Below the pieces are notes generated by a model, which was given only the letters and a program-made list of their open reading frames with translations, did no database searches and was not told the DNA's origin. The translations under genes were made by a program, and so were the position numbers. A stretch of DNA of 64,000 bases from Planctomycetota bacterium (lineage in GTDB: Bacteria; Planctomycetota; UBA1135; UBA2386), in the NCBI GenBank assembly GCA_014192625.1, contig BJHM01000016.1:1-64000 (forward strand), read 5' to 3'. This document shows, in pieces, positions 47,129 to 55,472 of this stretch (the stretch's first letter is position 1; each line of letters begins with the position of its first letter).

Positions 47129-48541
47129 CTATTTTGTCGGCGCTTGGCCCGCGGGGCGAATGCCAGCACCGGTGGTCTTTTGCGCTGAATCGCCCAGCTC
47201 GTTTCGCGCGACCACCGCCAAGGCCTGCAATCGCGCGACGATCTCTTGGTGCAGTTTTGCCACGTCGGTGGTCTCGTTTTGATCGACGGCCAGATCGAAC
47301 AGCGACAACTCGATGTTTGCCTGGCCTTCGCCAGCCGACTCGCCGTCGCGTCCTGCCGCGCTGGCCTGTGTGCGGTGGTGGTGCGGCAGGTGCAGCTTCC
47401 AGCGGCCCTCGCGCACAGCCTGCAGTTGTCGGTCCCAGTAGTAGTAAAAGTTGGCCCGTGGCTCGCTCCCATCGCCGCACAGCGTGGCGAGCAAGTCGAC
47501 GCCGTCGATTGGCAGTGCCGGGAGCGATACGCGGCATGCAGACGCGAGTGTCGGCAGCAGATCCATGGCAGCAGTGAGGCACGGCACGGTGCTGCCGGCA
47601 GGCACGTGATCGGGCCAGCGTAAAACACACGGCACCCGGACCCCGCCCTCAAACGTGGTGCCCTTCCCTTCGCGCAGTGCGCCGCTGCTGCCAGCATGAT
47701 TGCCGTATGGCAGCCACGGCCCGTTGTCGCTGGTGAAGATCACGATGGTGTTGTCGGCGAGGCCACTGCGTGCGAGGGCCTCGAGCACTTGGCCAACAGA
47801 CCAATCGAGTTCTGCGATCACATCCGCGTAGCGCCCTTGCCCAGTGACCCCTGCACGGAGGGGATTCACACCCAATGGCACATGCGGCATGGTGTGCGGC
47901 AGATACAGGAAGAACGGCTGTTCGCGATGGCGCTCAACGAACTGCACCGCGCGCTCGGTATAGCGCGTGGTCAAGGTGTCCATCGCCGGGTTTTGTTCGA
48001 TGACGCGGTCGTCTGAGTACAGCGGCAGCTGTGGGTAATACGGATCGCTGGCGCCTGGCTTTGGCACCATGTCATTGCTGTAGGGCAGGCCAAACCACTC
48101 GTCGAAGCCGTTATGCAACGGCAAGAACTGCGGCAGGTGCCCGAGGTGCCACTTGCCGATGATGGCGGTCGCGTAACCGCGGTCGTGGAGCAGTTCGGCG
48201 ATCGTCTGCTCACTTGCAGCGAGGCCATGCGTTGCGGTGTGGTTTGGCGCGCCGAAGAGCGACACGCGGTTGGGATAACAACCGGTGAGGATCGCCGCGC
48301 GCGAAGCTCCGCATACTGCCTGCGCAACATGAAAGTCGGTCAGGCGCGCACCCTCTCGTGCGAGGCTATCGATGTGTGGCGTTTTGATTTTACCGCCATA
48401 GCAGCCGAGGTCGCCGTAGCCGAGATCGTCGGCAACGATCAAGATGACGTTGGGCGGTCGCTTTTCTGCCTTGGTGCCGTGGCAGCTGATCGACGCGAGC
48501 GCGCAAAAAGTAGCAGTAAGACTGACAATGGTGACGCGCAT
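47129..48541 (-). CDS. Lipoprotein sulfatase
   Basis: The 470-residue product has a lipoprotein signal ending at Cys20 and an alkaline-phosphatase-type sulfatase fold. 'ILIVADDLGYGDLGCYGG' binds the metal (Asp38-Asp39), and the formylglycine motif reads CGASR (77-81), an allowed C-x-A-x-R variant. 'IIGKWHLG' and 'IVIFTSDNG' complete the site. It would desulfate a sugar or aryl sulfate in the periplasm or at the surface, after Cys conversion by a formylglycine-generating enzyme not seen here. It begins one base after the stop of the dehydrogenase-like gene, so both are in one transcript. Confidence 0.92.
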   Translation of the reverse strand: MRVTIVSLTATFCALASISCHGTKAEKRPPNVILIVADDLGYGDLGCYGGKIKTPHIDSLAREGARLTDFHVAQAVCGASRAAILTGCYPNRVSLFGAPNHTATHGLAASEQTIAELLHDRGYATAIIGKWHLGHLPQFLPLHNGFDEWFGLPYSNDMVPKPGASDPYYPQLPLYSDDRVIEQNPAMDTLTTRYTERAVQFVERHREQPFFLYLPHTMPHVPLGVNPLRAGVTGQGRYADVIAELDWSVGQVLEALARSGLADNTIVIFTSDNGPWLPYGNHAGSSGALREGKGTTFEGGVRVPCVLRWPDHVPAGSTVPCLTAAMDLLPTLASACRVSLPALPIDGVDLLATLCGDGSEPRANFYYYWDRQLQAVREGRWKLHLPHHHRTQASAAGRDGESAGEGQANIELSLFDLAVDQNETTDVAKLHQEIVARLQALAVVARNELGDSAQKTTGAGIRPAGQAPTK

Positions 48542-48542
48542 G

Positions 48543-49391
48543 TCAGCGATCCTGCCGCGCGAACACGGCGAAGTCTGCTTGGCAGAGGCCATCCACAAGC
48601 GCCTTGTCCATTGCCGCCGCGAGTGCGTGCAGCAAGATCGTCGGCATCTTGCCGGTTGCGTCGATCATCAACTGCATGTCCTTGCGCGCCATCCCCAACT
48701 CAAAATTGGCTTTGTCCGCGCCCGCAGTCAGCAAATTTTTGCCCAAGTAAGGAAGTGCTGCACCAGGTTTCCACACTTCGAACAGGCTGAGCACCTGCTC
48801 ATTTGAGATGCCATTGTGTTTGGCCATCAAAAACAAGTCGCCCAATGCGCCGACCATCGACATGAGGATCGCGTTCCCGGCGAGCTTATAGAACGCGGCG
48901 AGATCGGCGCGTTCGCCCGTATGCCAAACCTTGCCGGTCATGCTCGACAGCGGTGCCTGCAGCGCATCGGCATCGGCTTTTGGACCTGCGATCAGCATCA
49001 GCCCACTCGCGTCGCGGCAGTTCTGCTTTGACATGAACACTGGTGCCGACAGGTAGCGCACCCCGCTCCCGCGCAACTGTGCGAAGCGGGTGGCGACTCG
49101 CGCTGGCAGGCTGGTTGAGTGGTCGATGACGAACACATCCTTGCCGAGTCCTTTGCGCAGCAACGCGATCACCGCATCGACTGCGTCATCGCTTTTCAGC
49201 GCAAGGTGCACGCGCTCGCATTCACGCACCGTGTCCGCCGGGTCCTTGCCCGCAATCGCACCTTTTTGCACGAGCGGCGCGAGCTTTTCCGGCGAACGGT
49301 TCCAGACACGAACGGTGTGCCCCTTTTGCAGCAGGTTCTCTGCCATGCTGCCGCCTATGTGCCCCGTGCCCAACACTGCAATCATCGCCAT
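48543..49391 (-). CDS. 3-hydroxyisobutyrate-dehydrogenase-like NAD(P)-dependent oxidoreductase
   Basis: The 282-residue product has an N-terminal Rossmann domain (GTGHIG at 8-13, then an Arg in 'VWNRSPEK' that suggests NADP) and the beta-hydroxyacid dehydrogenase C-terminal domain with the catalytic lysine in 'AFYKLAGNAIL'. The family's 'DxPVSGG' loop reads 'SAPVFMSKQNC', so the substrate is probably not 3-hydroxyisobutyrate itself. Related enzymes reduce succinic semialdehyde or glyoxylate. It precedes the sulfatase gene by one base, and a sugar-acid role in sulfated glycan use is possible but speculative. Confidence 0.85.
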   Translation of the reverse strand: MAMIAVLGTGHIGGSMAENLLQKGHTVRVWNRSPEKLAPLVQKGAIAGKDPADTVRECERVHLALKSDDAVDAVIALLRKGLGKDVFVIDHSTSLPARVATRFAQLRGSGVRYLSAPVFMSKQNCRDASGLMLIAGPKADADALQAPLSSMTGKVWHTGERADLAAFYKLAGNAILMSMVGALGDLFLMAKHNGISNEQVLSLFEVWKPGAALPYLGKNLLTAGADKANFELGMARKDMQLMIDATGKMPTILLHALAAAMDKALVDGLCQADFAVFARQDR

Positions 49392-49505
49392 GCGTTACCT
49401 CGTATTGATCGGTAGGGTCGTTGGTGTGTGGCCGGGGATCAAGCGTCGATGAACAGTTATTGCCACTGCTCCCATGCCGCGGGTTCGACGGGATCGTTCG
49501 GCGCG

Positions 49506-51131
49506 TCACTTCAATTGCTGCAGCAACTGGCGCGCGCTCTCGTTGCCCGGCGAGCAAAGCAACGCCGCCTCGGCACTCTGTCGCGCAAGCTCGCGTCGGC
49601 CTTGCTGCGTCAACAAGTAGGCGAGGTTGTAGTGGGCTTGGCTATTTTGTGGAGCGAGTTCGGTTGCGCGGCGCAGCGCTCGTTCCGCATCGGCAGGATG
49701 GGTGGACATGCCGTGCGCCACGCCGAGGCCGATCCATGCGGTGGCATCCATGGGATCGGTGTTGAGCACGCGCTCGAAGGTCAAAATCGCTGCTGCAAGC
49801 TGTGGCGGTTCGCCGCGCAACTCGCACCAGCCGATGCCCACTTGTGCAGAAATGATGGCGCGATGCTCGCAGCCAGGTACCGCCAAATCGGCGAGCGCGA
49901 GCGCTTCGTCATATCGGGTCCTCGCCCGCACGAAGTCTTGCTGTTCGAGTGCGAAGTTGCCCGCCATGACGCGCAACATTGGCTCACGTGGTGCGGCCTT
50001 GATGCCATGTTCGATCAGCTGTTGCTGGTTGCGCCAGACCGGCGTTTGCAGCCAAGTGGCGGTGCCGCAAATCAGCGTGAGCAGGGCAAATGTTGCGCTG
50101 CGCGCGCGCGCTGGCACAAGGTGTGCTAGCAATAGCGCGAGGCCAAGTACGGATGAGCCGAGATAGCGGTCGGCGATCGGATACGCGCCGAGGCGGTCGC
50201 AATGCAGCGCAGCGAGCAGTGGTTGGACCCCGATCATCAGCAGGGCACACATGAGGAAGCGCCGCTTGCAAGGGATCGAAGCAGCGAAGGCTACTAGCCA
50301 AGCGAGCGCCCATAGCGCCGGAAAAGCATGGTGCACCATCGTGCTGCCTCCGCCGTAGCCAAGGACCCGAAATGGCGACATCGGCCACGGCCAGAGCAGT
50401 AGTTGGAGTTCTCGGCCAAACATTTCGAGCGGCGCGAACGGCCATTGTGATGCCACCGTGGGGTCAATCTGCGCGCGGCAGAGGCCGGCAGTCAGTTCGC
50501 CAAACACCGCCATCCGCAGCATGTAAAAACCACCGGCCACGGCGAGCATCGCACCGAGCAAAGTGCGCAAGGGCAGACCTGCTTGCCAGCGCACGGCGAG
50601 GGCGAGCGGCAGCACGACGATGGCGTTCTCTTTGGCTAGCAATGCGAGGCCGAAAAACAGCGCGGCGCTTTTGGTGCGCGAACGCAGTGCGGCAAGCAGG
50701 CACGAACAGCCAAATGCGAGCCAGAGGGCATCACCGAGTGCCGCGCACCATGCGACACCTTCGACCTGCACCGGATGCAGCGAAAAAAGCAGCGCAGCAC
50801 CCAGTGCCGCACGTTGGTCGAGTAGCAACGTGCTGCCGATGCGGAACACTTGCCACGTGCAAACCAGATGTGCTAGCAAAGCGATCAGGTGGATGCCGAG
50901 CGCGCCGCCAAACGCGTTGCCGAGCCACAAAAAAAGTGCAGTGAGCGGCCGCCAGTAGCTTTGTTGTAGGCCGAAAAGTGGCTCTGTGATCAACGCCCAC
51001 AGGTCGCCTCGCTGCAGCGGGGCATTTTGCGCGATGAGCAACTGGTCGTCGTAGACGAAAAAGCCCAGCAATGCCGGGGCATGCATGGTGCCGGCCAACG
51101 CAAGCAGCAGTAGGACCGCGCGGGGCTGCAC
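49506..51131 (-). CDS. TPR-linked GT-C-type membrane protein (TMTC-like)
   Basis: The 541-residue product has about nine membrane helices in residues 5-375 and three TPR-like repeats at the C-terminus (about 420-540; 'ILTFERVLNTDPMDATAWIGLGVAHG', 'ALRRATELAPQNSQAHYNLAYLL'). Near the N-terminus lies 'FFVYDDQLLIAQN', the acidic motif of GT-C glycosyltransferases, followed by 'SYWRPLTALFLWL'. This is the layout of TMTC-like O-mannosyltransferases. It would glycosylate exported proteins or lipids. It starts four bases after the beta-barrel gene stop, forming an operon with that gene and the 621-residue secreted protein, which are possible substrates. Confidence 0.8.
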   Translation of the reverse strand: MQPRAVLLLLALAGTMHAPALLGFFVYDDQLLIAQNAPLQRGDLWALITEPLFGLQQSYWRPLTALFLWLGNAFGGALGIHLIALLAHLVCTWQVFRIGSTLLLDQRAALGAALLFSLHPVQVEGVAWCAALGDALWLAFGCSCLLAALRSRTKSAALFFGLALLAKENAIVVLPLALAVRWQAGLPLRTLLGAMLAVAGGFYMLRMAVFGELTAGLCRAQIDPTVASQWPFAPLEMFGRELQLLLWPWPMSPFRVLGYGGGSTMVHHAFPALWALAWLVAFAASIPCKRRFLMCALLMIGVQPLLAALHCDRLGAYPIADRYLGSSVLGLALLLAHLVPARARSATFALLTLICGTATWLQTPVWRNQQQLIEHGIKAAPREPMLRVMAGNFALEQQDFVRARTRYDEALALADLAVPGCEHRAIISAQVGIGWCELRGEPPQLAAAILTFERVLNTDPMDATAWIGLGVAHGMSTHPADAERALRRATELAPQNSQAHYNLAYLLTQQGRRELARQSAEAALLCSPGNESARQLLQQLK

Positions 51132-51135
51132 TTCG

Positions 51136-52638
51136 TTAGAACCGTCCGGTCACCTGCAGCAGGATTTCGTTGCCGCCGGTGTCGCCGTCGCGAATCAGGT
51201 CGAAGCCGTAGGCGTAGCCGAGTTGAAATCGCGTCGCCCCGAAAAAACCGCTGTTCAGATGCGTGAAGACCGAGCTGAGTTGGTCGGTCTGGCGAACGCT
51301 GCCGGTGGCAGCTGCGCGATCGCGATCCAGCCACGCAACGGCGGCACCGGCATCGATGAATGCGAAGAACGTCACTTCTTGGCGGAATCCGGCAGACAGG
51401 ATCAGATAGTGGTCGGGGAAGAACTCGTTGCGCGCCGCGCCTGGGAGCAGTGGCACGACGGTCGTGTCAAACTCGATGCCGCGCCGGTCGGGACCGCCAC
51501 CAACGCGCTGTGCTGAGAAGCGATCGAGGTTGTCGCCATCGCCCGCGTGCACCGATGCGAAGATGCGCTGCCGTTCTGTGCCGATCAGTGGCAACTCGGT
51601 GATGCCGAACGCGTAGCCGGTGACTGAGAGGTAGGTATCGCCATCCGCGCCCTGATTCAGATCGTCGCCTGGCATTCCCCAGTCGTGCCAGTCTGCGCGA
51701 AAGCCGTGCACGAGGTCGGCCCCAAACGCGAAGCCTTCGTGTGGTAGCTCGAGCAGGTTGCGTGCGAGCATGTCGAGCCGCATTTGCAGGTGGGTGCGCA
51801 GCTCAAAGGTGGTCTCCGGTGTTTCGTAGGTTGGTGCCGTGCGGTCGCCGTCCGCAAACCAAAGGAGGCCTGGTTCGATGATCAGATCTGTCGCGAACAG
51901 GTTGTCCTGTTGCTCGCCAACGCGGCGGCGAAAGCCGATGCCGACACCGAGGCGTACGTAGCCCCAGGCTAATTCTTCGCTGTCTTGTGCCACCCCGTCG
52001 ACCAGTTCGCTGTCCGACCACGGCGCAGTGTCGTTGGTAAACGTGAGCACGCGCTCCAGGCCGGAATCGTGGATCGGCGCGGCCCAGAGAAGTTCGTCGT
52101 AGATGCCGCCTAGGACGCCGCGCAGCAGGTGCCCGTCCTCCGGTTGTCGCCAAAAATAGACGTAGGCATTGGCCTGCAGTTCGGCGTCATCGGCGCCAAA
52201 TGCGCGACCGATGCCCGCGTCGACAGAGTTGGAATAACGCCGGTCGCGCGCTGGTGCGTTCACATCCTGGCCAAACACCTGCGCGCGAAATCCTTCGCCC
52301 GAGCGCACCGTGCGCCATGGCACAAGGTCTTCGTCGATGACGCGCTCTTGTTTTGGTGCTGCTTGCGTGACTGCTTGCGTGACTGCTTGCGTGACCGCAG
52401 GCGTGACTGTTGGCGTGACTGTTGGCGATGCAGCTTGCGTGACTGCCAACGTGACCGCAGGCGTGACTACTGGCGTGACTGTTGGCGATGCAGCTTGCGT
52501 GACTGCCAACGTGACCGCAGGCGAGCCAGTTTTGGTGACTACCGGCGCTACTTCGGGCTTTTGCGCGAAAAGCACATCGGAAAGCAAGCTAACGATCAGG
52601 ACTGCGCTAGCGACGAGCGAAGTTGGCGGCTTTGTCAC
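51136..52638 (-). CDS. Predicted outer-membrane beta-barrel with Val-Thr-rich N-terminal repeats
   Basis: The 500-residue product has a signal peptide (GTG start at 52638; 'SLVASAVLIVSLLSDVLFAQ'). Residues about 35-95 are repeats of the type VTPAVTLAVTQAASPTVTP, encoded by 12-base steps in 60-base blocks. The rest (about 110-500) alternates in a beta-barrel manner ('RLGVGIGFRRRVGEQQDNLFATDLIIEPGL') and ends with Phe (VTGRF), as outer-membrane proteins do for BAM recognition. The GTG was chosen because an upstream ATG at 52704 lies inside the previous gene and would extend past the signal. I cannot name its function. Confidence 0.72.
   Translation of the reverse strand: MTKPPTSLVASAVLIVSLLSDVLFAQKPEVAPVVTKTGSPAVTLAVTQAASPTVTPVVTPAVTLAVTQAASPTVTPTVTPAVTQAVTQAVTQAAPKQERVIDEDLVPWRTVRSGEGFRAQVFGQDVNAPARDRRYSNSVDAGIGRAFGADDAELQANAYVYFWRQPEDGHLLRGVLGGIYDELLWAAPIHDSGLERVLTFTNDTAPWSDSELVDGVAQDSEELAWGYVRLGVGIGFRRRVGEQQDNLFATDLIIEPGLLWFADGDRTAPTYETPETTFELRTHLQMRLDMLARNLLELPHEGFAFGADLVHGFRADWHDWGMPGDDLNQGADGDTYLSVTGYAFGITELPLIGTERQRIFASVHAGDGDNLDRFSAQRVGGGPDRRGIEFDTTVVPLLPGAARNEFFPDHYLILSAGFRQEVTFFAFIDAGAAVAWLDRDRAAATGSVRQTDQLSSVFTHLNSGFFGATRFQLGYAYGFDLIRDGDTGGNEILLQVTGRF
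52358..52535. repeat. 12-base/60-base repeat inside the beta-barrel gene
   Basis: The core unit GCTTGCGTGACT is repeated with variants every 12 bases, and a 60-base block (for example 52439-52498 against 52499-52535 on) recurs almost exactly. It encodes the Val-Thr-rich linker after the signal peptide. Its size is likely to vary between strains, since each step is a multiple of three and keeps the frame. Confidence 0.75.
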
Positions 52639-52663
52639 CCGCGCAAGCGTAGCCGGTCGTTGC

Positions 52664-54529
52664 CTAGAAGCCGATTGTGAGACGCATGCCTTTGGTGAGC
52701 CCAATCGCGTTGGACGCGCCTATCGAAGTGTCGAACAGGGCGCCCTGCGCATAGATCTGCGCGCCATCGAGGCCAAGGTTGAGTGGGATTGAAAGCGAAA
52801 ACTGGCTTGGGATGCCAAGCCAGAAGCCGACAAAGCTACTGGTGTTTGGGGCCGCAAGATCGAGCAGCAATTCGCCTATTCCATTGGCGGCCATGCCAAC
52901 GCCCGGGACTGGCACGCCACACGGATAGCCAGGCGCAGCACCAAACCCGAGCACCATGAACGCGAGCGAAGGCGAGGCTTGCGTGCCGAGCGGGTTGTTC
53001 ATCAATAACCGAGTAACACTGCCGAACGCGGGGCGGTCGATCGCCACCAAACTGCCTGCCGGATTGATGCCGCAGCCGTAGGAGATTGCGCTGCCGGAGT
53101 GATCGCCGAGCCGGCCAAAAGCGTCCACGTTCTGCGCTTCGATATTGCCAAAGTCGGCGCGGTTGTCGCCCCACGCGAGCACCGACATTCCGTTGCGAGA
53201 GATCGCCGCGTTGAGCCGCAGTTTGTCACTGGCAACAGTGCTCGCAAAGACCACCGGGGTCCACTGCATCACACCGTTCTCGTCGATTCGCATGCCAACG
53301 ACATTCTTGGTTTGCAAGCCAGTGGGTTGCACGAGAACGAAGCAGTTGGCGCCGCGGTTGCCTGCGAAGTCGAGCGGCACGGCGACCGGCGCAAACTTTA
53401 CGTCGGTGTTGATCGGTAGCAGGTTGATGCCGGTTGGGCCAAACACCTGGGCGCCGATCCCGTTGATGCATTGCACGCTGATGCCCCAAAGTGACTGCCC
53501 TTGGTTGCGCTCGTTGTAGAACGCGATCACGGATTGCAGGGACGGGATCCAGGTGATTGCGGGATCGAACTTGCTGTTGGAATTGGTCGACAGGTCAACG
53601 CCGTTATGTGGGAACAGTTCAATGCCGGCACTTGAGAGGCGTTGCACGCGCGCGGAAAACGCAGAGCCGAGCGCGAAGTGCCACGAGATGACGCAACCGC
53701 CCTGGCCGTCCGCGAGGATCTTGGGATCGTGCGCGATTGGCAGCGAGGCTAAGTCGAACACTGGCAGACGCAGGCCGCCGTTCCACTGCGCGAGGCCCGC
53801 GAGGTCGTATTTTTGTGCGTGAATGTGCTTGGCCGCCGAGAAGGATAGTGCGCGCACCCACTCGAGAATCACGGCGCCGTTGTCCGACGCGCAGATGCGG
53901 GCAAATGCTGGGCTCTGCCCAGTGTCGCCAGGGATTGCGATGCCGTCGCCCGGGTAGAGTTTCGTGCCGGCAACGTCGATGCGTTGCAATTGCAGTGTCC
54001 GCGTAACGTCGCGGGGCCACACGCACGCGAAGTCGCCGATGCTGGTCTCGCAGATGCGCGGGTTGGCCTCGAAATCGGCGTTGTTTGACAGTGCTACACC
54101 ATTTGCGCCCCACGTCTGGGTGCCGTTTGGCGCAATGCGATAGGCGTAGACATCGAGGTCGCTGCCGCTGCGGGTGTCGGTGAAGGCGAGCACGCAATGG
54201 TTGTTGCTGTCGCAGATCAGGTCCCAGTCAACGAGTGAGGTGCTTTGCGGGTTGCTGCTGACGACGATGCCGTTGTGCGGCCACAATTCGAGGCCGTTCG
54301 CGTCGAGGTGTTGCAAGCGGACCACGTAGCTGCCGCTGCTGACATCAAACCAGCCGATATAACAACCGCCGTCACTGGCCACCGCCACTTTAGGTAACGA
54401 TTGCTCGCTCACGAGGTCGCCGATCGAGAGGTTGATCGCCGGGTTTGATGACCACTGGGCGGGAAGGCTTGCCACGATTGCGGCAACGGCAATGATGTTC
54501 ACTACGGGGCGGAAAAGGCAGTTGGTCAT
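52664..54529 (-). CDS. Large secreted protein, propeller-like with C-terminal 'SNGL'-type module
   Basis: The 621-residue product has a signal peptide (to about residue 25, 'SLPAQ') and about seven repeats of a blade-like unit: a 'GG..ISW' strand followed by '...LDANGLELWPHNG', 'IAPNGTQTWGANG' and 'LSSAGIELFPHNG'. This suggests a beta-propeller of about 450 residues. After 'YGCGINPAGSL' the final 140 residues form a module ending 'LDGAQIYAQG...SNAIGLTKGMRLTIG', shared with the end of the 497-residue secreted protein. It heads a three-gene minus-strand group. The role is unknown; a surface or extracellular site is likely. Confidence 0.78.
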   Translation of the reverse strand: MTNCLFRPVVNIIAVAAIVASLPAQWSSNPAINLSIGDLVSEQSLPKVAVASDGGCYIGWFDVSSGSYVVRLQHLDANGLELWPHNGIVVSSNPQSTSLVDWDLICDSNNHCVLAFTDTRSGSDLDVYAYRIAPNGTQTWGANGVALSNNADFEANPRICETSIGDFACVWPRDVTRTLQLQRIDVAGTKLYPGDGIAIPGDTGQSPAFARICASDNGAVILEWVRALSFSAAKHIHAQKYDLAGLAQWNGGLRLPVFDLASLPIAHDPKILADGQGGCVISWHFALGSAFSARVQRLSSAGIELFPHNGVDLSTNSNSKFDPAITWIPSLQSVIAFYNERNQGQSLWGISVQCINGIGAQVFGPTGINLLPINTDVKFAPVAVPLDFAGNRGANCFVLVQPTGLQTKNVVGMRIDENGVMQWTPVVFASTVASDKLRLNAAISRNGMSVLAWGDNRADFGNIEAQNVDAFGRLGDHSGSAISYGCGINPAGSLVAIDRPAFGSVTRLLMNNPLGTQASPSLAFMVLGFGAAPGYPCGVPVPGVGMAANGIGELLLDLAAPNTSSFVGFWLGIPSQFSLSIPLNLGLDGAQIYAQGALFDTSIGASNAIGLTKGMRLTIGF

Positions 54530-55472
54530 AGCTTGTTAAGATATGCAAAACGGCAGAGCAGGGTTGCACCAACTAGGTCATTACCGCGCGTCGTTCCGGA
54601 TGTGCGCTAATGCGTATGGCGCGGTTGGCGGGCGTGCACCGGTCAACCCGTTTGACTAGGGTCGCTTGCGCAGTGCGTGCAGGAGTTTCGCCGGTCAGCA
54701 AGTGGGGTGGCCAGAAGTCAGCCCGGGGTTCCGGTTCCCGCCATGGCCGTCGTTTTCGGGCAACGGTCGTATGGACCCTTGCAGTCATGGTGGGTTCGCA
54801 ACGCAAAAGAGCGCTGCTAGAACGAGGTCTTTGGGTGGCGCGTGATTGGCGGTCGCGGTGGCTAAAGCTTGGGTAGTGTGAAAAAAAGTGCGGCAGCCTT
54901 GGCACTCGAATCGCGGCGGTGATTGTGGACTAGTTCGATCACTGGCGGACGAAAGCCTCGCGGACTGTCCCCGAAAACTCGCAAGCGACTAGAACTGCCT
55001 GCTGTTGGTCGGCAAGTGAACGGGGCTAGGGCAATAGTCCAGTGCGTAGCCGTTCGTCAGTTTGGCAGGGCTCGATTGCGCGGCCGCGTCATCCCCAACA
55101 AGAAAGCGTTGCGAACAAAAGCGAATCGAAATGTTCCGCCTGCAACTTTTTTGGCAACGAGCGGAGCCGTTGGCTGTGCGGCTTCTCGCGGCATTTGCTC
55201 GGCGGCAATTGGGCGGCGATTGGGCAAGCACAGCGCCGCGCAATTTTGGTTGCGCTGCAAGCCCTGCACGAGGGCAGATTGGGATCTGTTGCGTGCTACC
55301 AAGCGGCTCTTGGCAGGGAAATAGCATCGTCCTTGGTCGCCGCGTTGCGCGCGTCACAACGCAGTGACTTTGTGCGACCAAGCGTGCGGCCTTTGGGCGT
55401 TATCCCAGCCTTTCTTCAACGGGTTGCTAGGAGGATCGGGGTGTGGACCGTAGCTTCCTTCACCCTCTTTCC
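54530..55472. other. 943-base spacer without a recognisable gene
   Basis: Open frames on both strands here are Arg/Ala-rich and overlap without family similarity, so I do not call genes. The region does hold a minus-strand terminator-like hairpin (54881-54906), which has no upstream gene on that strand within the window other than this spacer. A small RNA transcribed leftward is one explanation. AT-richer patches at about 55095-55150 could be promoter-rich DNA for der. Confidence 0.5.
54881..54906 (-). terminator. Orphan intrinsic terminator candidate on the minus strand
   Basis: Reading the minus strand, AGTGC (54906-54902) pairs with GCACT (54891-54887), an inner GGC/GCC can pair, and T residues follow at 54886-54881 (a run of seven T with the last stem base). 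This is the only hairpin with a long T-run at a plausible gene end in the right half of the window. No minus-strand gene precedes it before 55472. Confidence 0.4.
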
